Shown piece after piece: positions 6,664 through 10,810 of a stretch of DNA of 10,810 nt. Where the stretch lies: positions 1 through 10,810 of the forward strand of contig CAKTKM010000042.1 of the NCBI GenBank assembly GCA_934569425.1, read 5' to 3'. The translations under genes were made by a program, and so were the position numbers. The notes under the pieces were generated by a model. That model saw only the letters and a list, made by a program, of their open reading frames with translations, was not told the origin of the DNA and searched no databases. The DNA comes from an uncultured Oscillospiraceae bacterium (GTDB lineage: Bacteria > Bacillota > Clostridia > Oscillospirales > Oscillospiraceae). Every line of letters begins with the position of its first letter. Position 1 is the first letter of the stretch.

Positions 6664-6701
6664 GCGGATAGAACATAAGTTTGACACGGAGGTAACTGAT
6701 T

Positions 6702-6821
6702 ATGACGACCATCGGACTGCTGATCACCCTGCTGGGCGCAGGCTCCATTGCTGCCAACGTTATGCGGCTCATCGACTGCATCGACCAGCCGGCGCCCCGC
6801 CGCAGACGCCGCACGGCGTAA
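6702..6821 (+). CDS. 39-residue putative membrane peptide, first gene of the LexA-box unit
   Basis: I do not recognise this gene, but it has every sign of being real. Its ATG has GGAGGT 8 bases upstream and it is the first start codon after a consensus promoter. Its TAA (6819-6821) ends 4 bases before the next gene's ATG, as in translationally coupled operons. The product starts MTTIGLLITLLGAGSIAANV, a hydrophobic stretch that can span a membrane at about residues 4-22. It then has a short polar segment with one Cys (26) and a C-terminal RRRRR (34-38) that would sit in the cytoplasm or touch DNA or RNA. SOS-induced small membrane peptides are known elsewhere (SidA and YneA in division arrest, TisB as a toxin). 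This one resembles them in design, not visibly in sequence. Function is unknown. Confidence 0.72.
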   Translation: MTTIGLLITLLGAGSIAANVMRLIDCIDQPAPRRRRRTA

Positions 6822-6825
6822 ACCT

Positions 6826-8094
6826 ATGGACGTTCTGGAGAAGCTGACCATCCTGACGGATGCCGCCAAGTATGATGCGGCCTGCACCTCCAGCGGTGTG
6901 CGGCGCGGCTCCAGACCCGGTATGATCGGCAATACGTCCTCCTCTATCGCCGGGTGCTGCCACAGCTTCTCCGCTGATGGGCGGTGCATCACACTGCTGA
7001 AGGTGCTGATGACCAACGTCTGCACCTTCGACTGTAAATACTGTGTCAACCGGCGCAGCAACGATACGCGGCGGGCGGCGTTCACGCCGCGGGAACTGGC
7101 GGAGCTGACCATTGGTTTCTACCGGCGGAACTATATCGAAGGGCTGTTTCTGTCCAGCGGCGTGCTGCGCAGCCCGGACTATACCACGGAACAGATGATC
7201 CGGGCGCTGCGCATCCTGCGGGAGGAGTACCGGTTCAATGGGTATATCCATGCCAAGGCCATTCCCGGCACCTCGCCGGAGCTGGTACGGCAGCTGGGAC
7301 TGCTGGCGGACCGGCTCAGTGTCAACATCGAGCTGCCGTCGCAGGACGGCTTGCAGCTGCTGGCACCGGATAAGACGAAAAGCGCCATCCTGCGGCCCAT
7401 GGGGCAGATACGGGACGGCGTGATCCAGAGCAAGACGGAGCTGGTGAAGTATAAGCACGCGCCGGCCTTTGCACCGGCGGGACAGAGCACGCAGCTCATC
7501 GTAGGGGCCACCGGTGACAATGACCGGCATATTCTCCGTCTGACGGAGTCGCTGTATGAGAAGTACCGGCTGAAGCGGGTGTTCTACTCCGCCTATGTGC
7601 CGGTAGTGGAGAATAGTCTCCTCCCCGCTCTGGACACCAAGCCGCCGCTGCTGCGGGAGCATCGGCTGTACCAGGCCGACTGGCTGCTGCGGTTCTACGG
7701 CTTCCGGGCGGAGGAACTGCTGGATGAGACACACCCGAACTTTGACCAGCGGCTGGACCCCAAGTCCAGCTGGGCAGTGGCGCATCTGGAGCAGTTTCCG
7801 GTGGAGGTCATGCGGGCGGATATGGAGACGCTGCTGCGGGTGCCGGGCATCGGGCCTGTCAGTGCGCGGCGCATCCTGTCAGCCCGGCGGCAGACAAATC
7901 TGCGGTTCGAGGATCTGAAAAAGCTGGGCGTTGTGGTGAAGCGGGCGCAGTTTTTCCTCACCTGCGGCGGACGGATGCGGCAGGGACTGCGCTTCTCCCC
8001 TGCCACGCTGCCGGTACAGCTGGAGCGGATGGAGCGCGGACTGCTGTTGGAAAACGGCATGGAGCAGCTGTCGCTGTTCGACAGCGCGGGGTGA
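6826..8094 (+). CDS. Putative DNA modification/repair radical SAM protein (UDG-linked family, TIGR03916-like)
   Basis: This is a 422-residue radical SAM enzyme. The 4Fe-4S cluster motif CTFDCKYC is at residues 66-73 (CX3CX2C) and is preceded by extra cysteines at 20, 44, 45 and 54. The barrel follows, then a helix-hairpin-helix DNA-binding motif, LLRVPGIGPVSARRIL (336-351). The family is known for always pairing with a TIGR03915/DUF4130 protein that in many species is fused to a uracil-DNA glycosylase-like domain. That pairing is the basis for its assumed DNA role, and the reaction is not known to me. The last residues contain QLSLF (414-418), the beta-clamp-binding consensus. The start at 6826 is chosen because it follows the small gene's stop by 4 bases and keeps the family N-terminus MDVLEKLTILTDAAKYD. 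It has no strong ribosome site, suggesting translational coupling. Confidence 0.93.
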   Translation: MDVLEKLTILTDAAKYDAACTSSGVRRGSRPGMIGNTSSSIAGCCHSFSADGRCITLLKVLMTNVCTFDCKYCVNRRSNDTRRAAFTPRELAELTIGFYRRNYIEGLFLSSGVLRSPDYTTEQMIRALRILREEYRFNGYIHAKAIPGTSPELVRQLGLLADRLSVNIELPSQDGLQLLAPDKTKSAILRPMGQIRDGVIQSKTELVKYKHAPAFAPAGQSTQLIVGATGDNDRHILRLTESLYEKYRLKRVFYSAYVPVVENSLLPALDTKPPLLREHRLYQADWLLRFYGFRAEELLDETHPNFDQRLDPKSSWAVAHLEQFPVEVMRADMETLLRVPGIGPVSARRILSARRQTNLRFEDLKKLGVVVKRAQFFLTCGGRMRQGLRFSPATLPVQLERMERGLLLENGMEQLSLFDSAG

Positions 8095-8099
8095 ACGGG

Positions 8100-8882
8100 A
8101 TGGATGTGGTCTATCAATACGACGGAACGTTGGAGGGATTCCTGTGCTGCGTATACGACAGCTATGTATATAAAGAATCCCCCGTCGGATTTTCTGCCGA
8201 CGAGGGATTTTTGTCCTTGTATGAGGTTCGCACCGTGATAACTGACAAAGCGCACGGGCAGCGGGTCTATCAGGGGCTTGTCAGACGGTCGGCCAAGGCG
8301 GCCAACGTGCTGCGCCGGGCCTTCCTGACCTGCATGGAGGACAAGGAGCTGTGTCTCTACACCTTTGTCCGCAGGGTGTTTCGGGAGGGCGGCGGCTTTA
8401 TGCGGGATCTGTCCGACCCGGTGTGCTATCCGCTGCACAGAGCCATCCGGCATATGAACGGAGAGCTGGAGAAGCTGTGGGGATTTGTCAGATTCTCCGA
8501 TTACAACGGTGTGCTGGGAGCGGTCATTGAGCCGAAAAACCGGGTGCTGCCGCTGCTGCGCCGCCATTTCTGCGACCGCTATGCCAACGAGACGTTCTTC
8601 ATCTTCGACCGCACCCATCGGGAGGTGCTGCTGTACGCAAAGGGCATGTCTCGCATCGCGCCGCTGGAGTATCTGGAGCTGGCGGCGCCGGATGACACGG
8701 AGATCCAGTACAGACGACTCTGGAAAACTTTCTTCGAGACGGTGGCCATCCGGGAGCGGAAGAATCCCCGCTGTCAGAACACCTTCCTGCCCAAGCGATA
8801 CCGCGGCATCATGACGGAATTTCTGCCGCTGGAATACGAAAAGGCGGCTCCCCAGCCGGACAGGCCGCAGCTGCGGCCATAG
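8100..8882 (+). CDS. DUF4130/TIGR03915-family putative DNA metabolism protein, partner of the radical SAM enzyme
   Basis: This is a 260-residue protein of the family that always accompanies the UDG-linked radical SAM enzymes. Recognisable parts are YQYDGTLEGFLCCVYDSY (5-22), TDKAHGQRVYQGL (48-60), RFSDYNGVLGAVIEPKN (131-147), VLPLLRRHFCDRY (149-161), and the C-terminal RKNPRCQNTFLPKRYRG (220-236) with TEF. No uracil-DNA glycosylase domain is fused here. The ATG at 8100 is preferred over an in-frame GTG at 8091: it lies 5 bases after GGGGTGA, a good match to the end of 16S rRNA, and gives the usual family N-terminus. It lies 5 bases after the upstream TGA, so the genes are one transcription unit. 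A terminator-like hairpin lies inside codons 26-37. The molecular activity is unknown. Confidence 0.92.
   Translation: MDVVYQYDGTLEGFLCCVYDSYVYKESPVGFSADEGFLSLYEVRTVITDKAHGQRVYQGLVRRSAKAANVLRRAFLTCMEDKELCLYTFVRRVFREGGGFMRDLSDPVCYPLHRAIRHMNGELEKLWGFVRFSDYNGVLGAVIEPKNRVLPLLRRHFCDRYANETFFIFDRTHREVLLYAKGMSRIAPLEYLELAAPDDTEIQYRRLWKTFFETVAIRERKNPRCQNTFLPKRYRGIMTEFLPLEYEKAAPQPDRPQLRP
8176..8212 (+). terminator. Terminator-like hairpin inside the start of the DUF4130 coding region
   Basis: AATCCC and CGTCGG (8176-8181, 8183-8188) pair with CCGACG and GGGATT (8197-8202, 8204-8209) across one C/A mismatch and an 8-base loop. Five T residues run from 8208 to 8212. It has the form of an intrinsic terminator but lies within codons 26-37. 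Active translation would disrupt it, and untranslated RNA would be expected to terminate here. It may be coincidence, since the codons also fit the protein family. Confidence 0.5.
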
Positions 8883-8944
8883 ACGGGCGTGCTGGCGTTG
8901 CTGTGATCTGTGCGGCAGTGACGTAAAGCGGTACGATGCGGTAC

Positions 8945-8968
8945 GGCGGCAGAGAAATTCTGCCTGCC
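8945..8968. terminator. Hairpin between converging DUF4130 and sigF genes, weak terminator candidate
   Basis: GGCAGA (8948-8953) pairs with TCTGCC (8959-8964) around GAAAT. Three further pairs follow after a single-base bulge (8945-8947 with 8966-8968). Neither side has a T run, so intrinsic termination would be poor. It is the only notable structure in the 100-bp gap 8883-8982, where no small gene or promoter is evident. Confidence 0.3.
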
Positions 8969-8982
8969 TGGGGTGCGGCTGG

Positions 8983-9693
8983 TCAATCGCTCAGCAGCTC
9001 CCGCAGCTTCTGCAGGCTGCGGCGCTCCATCCGGGAGACCTGCACCTGCGAAACATGCAGCAGCCTTGCCGTTTGCTCCTGGGTCAGGCCCTTGAAGAAG
9101 CGGAGCAGTATGGTCTTGCGCTCCTGCTCCGGCAGGCAGTCGATGGCCTCCCGCAGAGCGATGCGCTCCACCATACCGGCCTCCGGCTCCTCCGTGCCCA
9201 GCAGCGATTCCAGCGTCAGACCCTCCGCTGTCTCCTGCTGCAAGGATTCCGGGGCCACCACCGCCAACTCGATGTTGGCGATCTCCTCCACGGTAAGACC
9301 CGTCTCCTCTGCCAGCTCGGAGAGCTTGGGTGCGCAGCCCAAACGGTTTTGCAGGCGTTCGCGGGCGGCCCAGAGCATCTGCCCCTTTTCCCGCAGGGTG
9401 CGGCCCACCTTGATGGGCCCGTCGTCCCGCAGAAAACGACGGATCTCCCCGGCGATCTTGGGCACGGCGTAGGTGGAAAACTGCGTTCCGTATGTGAGGT
9501 CAAACCCCTTTACAGCCTTTATAAATCCAATACATCCAAGCTGGTAGAGGTCGTCCGCCTCCACACCGCAGGTGCGGTATCGTTTGACGATGGACCAGAT
9601 GAGGCCGGCATTCTCCACCAGCATTTGCCGGCAGGCATCGTCATCCCCCTGCTGCGCGCGTTCCAGCAGCGTCATGCGGTCTTCCGCGGTCAT
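8983..9693 (-). CDS. sigF: RNA polymerase sporulation sigma factor F
   Basis: Sigma F is the first forespore-specific sigma factor. It directs RNA polymerase to early forespore genes after asymmetric division and is held inactive by SpoIIAB. The 236-residue protein has region 2 at about 47-91 (DDLYQLGCIGFIKAVKGFD, then FSTYAVPKIAGEIRRFLRDD). Region 3 follows (IKVGRTLREKG onward), and region 4 at about 203-233 carries the helix-turn-helix LTQEQTARLLHVSQVQVSRME. Sigma F and sigma G are close paralogues. The place as third gene of spoIIA, overlapping spoIIAB by 4 bases (ATGA), settles the call as sigma F. No strong ribosome site of its own is present, so its translation is probably coupled to spoIIAB, keeping the two proteins in proportion. 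Confidence 0.96.
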   Translation of the reverse strand: MTAEDRMTLLERAQQGDDDACRQMLVENAGLIWSIVKRYRTCGVEADDLYQLGCIGFIKAVKGFDLTYGTQFSTYAVPKIAGEIRRFLRDDGPIKVGRTLREKGQMLWAARERLQNRLGCAPKLSELAEETGLTVEEIANIELAVVAPESLQQETAEGLTLESLLGTEEPEAGMVERIALREAIDCLPEQERKTILLRFFKGLTQEQTARLLHVSQVQVSRMERRSLQKLRELLSD

Positions 9694-10133
9694 CGGGACA
9701 CCAGACGCGGGACGATGCGCTTGCGCATCTGGACGGTGGTGCCCTTTCCGGGCACCGAACGGACGGATAGCTTGTCCATGAAACTCTCCATGATGGTGAA
9801 GCCCATACCGCTGCGCTCACTGCCGCCGGTGGTGAACAGCGGGCGGCGGGCCTCCTCCACATCGGTGATACCGCGGCCCCAGTCGCGGACGGTGATCTCC
9901 AGGACGCCGCCCTTCAGGAGCTTCATTTTCATGATGATCTTTCCCAGCGCGTCCGGATAGGCGTGGACGATGGCGTTGGTCACCGCCTCGCTGACGGCGG
10001 TCTTGATGTCGCCCAGCTCGTCCAGCGTGGGATCCAACTGGGCGGCGAAGCCGGCTGCCGCCGTACGGGCGAAGCTCTCGTTGCTGCTGCGGCTGAGAAA
10101 TTCAAGGGTCACATAGTTTTCCGCGCGTGTCAT
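9690..10133 (-). CDS. spoIIAB: Anti-sigma F factor and serine kinase SpoIIAB
   Basis: SpoIIAB binds and blocks sigma F, and it phosphorylates SpoIIAA so that this cannot release sigma F. The 147-residue protein is a single GHKL-type ATPase domain. The N box SEAVTNAIVHAY is at 48-59 with the Mg-binding Asn53, the G1 box DWGRGI at 84-89, and the ATP lid and G2 box LFTTGGSERSGMGFTIM at 99-115. Its length matches the family (about 146). The ATG at 10133 has AAAGGAGGAG about 7-9 bases upstream. It lies 24 bp after spoIIAA and overlaps sigF by 4 bases. Confidence 0.97.
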   Translation of the reverse strand: MTRAENYVTLEFLSRSSNESFARTAAAGFAAQLDPTLDELGDIKTAVSEAVTNAIVHAYPDALGKIIMKMKLLKGGVLEITVRDWGRGITDVEEARRPLFTTGGSERSGMGFTIMESFMDKLSVRSVPGKGTTVQMRKRIVPRLVSR

Positions 10134-10157
10134 ATGTAATCTCCTCCTTTGATCTGT

Positions 10158-10463
10158 TTATTTAATGGTCATCATGCGCCCGATGCCCGCGGCCTCGAAC
10201 ACCTTGCGGGGCTGCGGCGCCACATGGTGCAGCGCTACGCTGCCGCCCAGCTCCCGCATGCGCTGCCAGCCACGCAGCGCCACGGCGATGCCGGAGCTGT
10301 CCATGAACGTGACGCCTGAGAAATCCAGAATGAGGACCATGGGCAGTGAGCGCTGGATCTCCTGCTCCAGACAGGCCAGCAGTCCCTTGGCGCCGTGATG
10401 GTCCAACTCTCCTTTCAGGGCAAGCTCCAGCTGGCTGCCCTCGTGCTTGGCAGATACTTCCAT
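10158..10463 (-). CDS. spoIIAA: Anti-sigma F factor antagonist SpoIIAA
   Basis: SpoIIAA is the anti-anti-sigma factor. When unphosphorylated it binds SpoIIAB and frees sigma F. SpoIIAB inactivates it by phosphorylation, and the phosphatase SpoIIE (not in the window) restores it. The 101-residue protein is a single STAS domain. The phosphorylation loop FMDSSGIAVAL spans 53-63, and by family alignment the target is the second serine, Ser57. GEL at 18-20 and the C-terminal helix after 85 fit the fold, though the protein is slightly shorter than in Bacillus. The ATG at 10463 has AAAGGAGC about 8 bases upstream. It is the first gene of the spoIIA operon. Confidence 0.96.
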   Translation of the reverse strand: MEVSAKHEGSQLELALKGELDHHGAKGLLACLEQEIQRSLPMVLILDFSGVTFMDSSGIAVALRGWQRMRELGGSVALHHVAPQPRKVFEAAGIGRMMTIK

Positions 10464-10491
10464 ATACGTTGCTCCTTTGTAAAAGCGTTCT

Positions 10492-10531
10492 AAAAAATAA
10501 TCACCGCAGATCGTTGATCTACGGTGATTAT
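10492..10531 (-). terminator. Rho-independent terminator of valS, directly before spoIIAA
   Basis: On the minus strand a 10-bp stem (10497-10506 with 10522-10531), one C/A mismatch and a 5-bp inner stem (10508-10512 with 10516-10520) close a 3-base loop. The stem is followed by six T residues (complement of 10492-10497). It starts about 50 bp beyond the valS stop codon and ends about 28 bp before the spoIIAA start. A TATAAT hexamer (10527-10532) overlaps its upstream arm, so the spoIIA promoter may overlap the terminator. Confidence 0.9.
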
Positions 10532-10582
10532 AGTGTATTCAGGGCGTTTTCCGTGTCGAATCGCGCCTGTCGGGGCGAAAAA

Positions 10583-10810
10583 TCAGAGCTTCATCGCAGC
10601 GGCGGACTCATCCAGCTTGGCGATGAGGGCGCGGGCCTTCTCCGCTTTTTCGCGCTCGGCATTGACGACATTTTCCGGCGCCCGGGAGGTGAAGGACTCA
10701 TTGGCCAGCTTGGCCTCGATGCGCTGGAGATTCTCCTCCGCCTTCTTGCGCTCGGCGGCGATGCGCGCCAGCTCCTTGGCGATATCCACCAGCTCCGCCA
10801 TGGGCATATA
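10583..10810 (-). CDS. valS: Valyl-tRNA synthetase, C-terminal 75 residues (5' part outside window)
   Basis: ValS charges tRNA-Val in the cytoplasm. Only the C-terminal tRNA-binding arm is present, a two-helix coiled coil. YMPMAELVDIAKELARIAAE is followed by a charged helix, the conserved turn KLANESFTSRAPENVV, and a second helix ending in MKL. This pattern (KL.NE.F...AP..VV) is typical of bacterial ValS. The frame is open through the right edge, so the Met near 10807 is internal and not a start. It is followed by the terminator at 10492-10531. Confidence 0.93.
   Translation of the reverse strand, partial: YMPMAELVDIAKELARIAAERKKAEENLQRIEAKLANESFTSRAPENVVNAEREKAEKARALIAKLDESAAAMKL

Noticed and set aside
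6748..6825. Upstream in-frame extension of the radical SAM gene
   Set aside because: The extension overlaps the small membrane-peptide gene in another frame, has no ribosome site, and adds residues not expected for the family.
4052..6847. A 931-codon open frame on the plus strand opposite pcrA
   Set aside because: It is antisense to a helicase with all motifs intact. Its translation is low in complexity with no domain, typical of the mirror frame of a GC-rich gene.
8924..8948. Short direct repeat GCGGTAC between DUF4130 and sigF
   Set aside because: Two 7-bp copies in GC-rich intergenic DNA are easily explained by chance and have no promoter context.
10527..10560. A sigma H promoter (GAATAC with CGGAAAA) for spoIIAA
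   Set aside because: The spacing between the two elements is only 6 bases, far below that needed for sigma H.
10583..10807. A separate 74-residue coiled-coil gene
   Set aside because: The frame stays open to the window edge and the sequence matches the ValS C-terminal arm, so this is the end of a larger gene.

Overview
The window reads as chromosomal DNA from a GC-rich, endospore-forming member of the Firmicutes. The best guess is the Oscillospiraceae/Ruminococcaceae-type Clostridia (Flavonifractor, Lawsonibacter and Oscillibacter-like). This rests on the complete spoIIA operon and spoIVA, strong GGAGG ribosome sites, sigma-A promoters, U-tailed terminators and a Gram-positive-type LexA box. 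I made no database comparison, so the genus is inference. No tRNA, rRNA, insertion sequence, CRISPR or phage gene is visible.

Layout. 1-872 (minus): the first 290 codons of a glyceraldehyde-3-phosphate dehydrogenase gene, with its promoter and leader at 873-960 and an AT-rich upstream stretch to about 1080. 1090-2639 (minus): spoIVA, the spore-coat basement ATPase, ending in a perfect terminator. 2814-3386 (plus): a TetR-family regulator, converging through a shared bidirectional terminator on a minus-strand DUF2500 membrane protein (3446-3916). Upstream of that gene lies a duplicated 14-bp palindromic element. 4037-6532 (minus): pcrA/uvrD helicase. 6635-8882 (plus): a three-gene unit behind a consensus promoter with a LexA box between -35 and -10. 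The unit holds an unlisted 39-residue membrane peptide, a radical SAM protein of the UDG-linked DNA repair/modification family, and its DUF4130 partner. 8983-10463 (minus): spoIIAA-spoIIAB-sigF. 10493-10810 (minus): a terminator and the last 75 codons of valS.

How the genes fit together. The spoIIA operon encodes the forespore switch: sigma F, its anti-sigma kinase SpoIIAB and the anti-anti-sigma factor SpoIIAA. SpoIVA acts later in the mother cell, where it builds the base of the spore coat. Between these sporulation loci sits a DNA maintenance block, with pcrA divergent from the putative SOS-controlled radical SAM/DUF4130 unit.

The most interesting part is that unit. The sequence shows a LexA-type operator inside a perfect sigma-A promoter, a previously missed small membrane peptide as first gene, and a radical SAM enzyme with a helix-hairpin-helix and a C-terminal QLSLF match to the beta-clamp-binding consensus. 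It also shows a terminator-like hairpin inside the start of the DUF4130 gene. Together these point to a damage-induced, replisome-tethered repair system coupled to a membrane peptide. That functional reading is inference.
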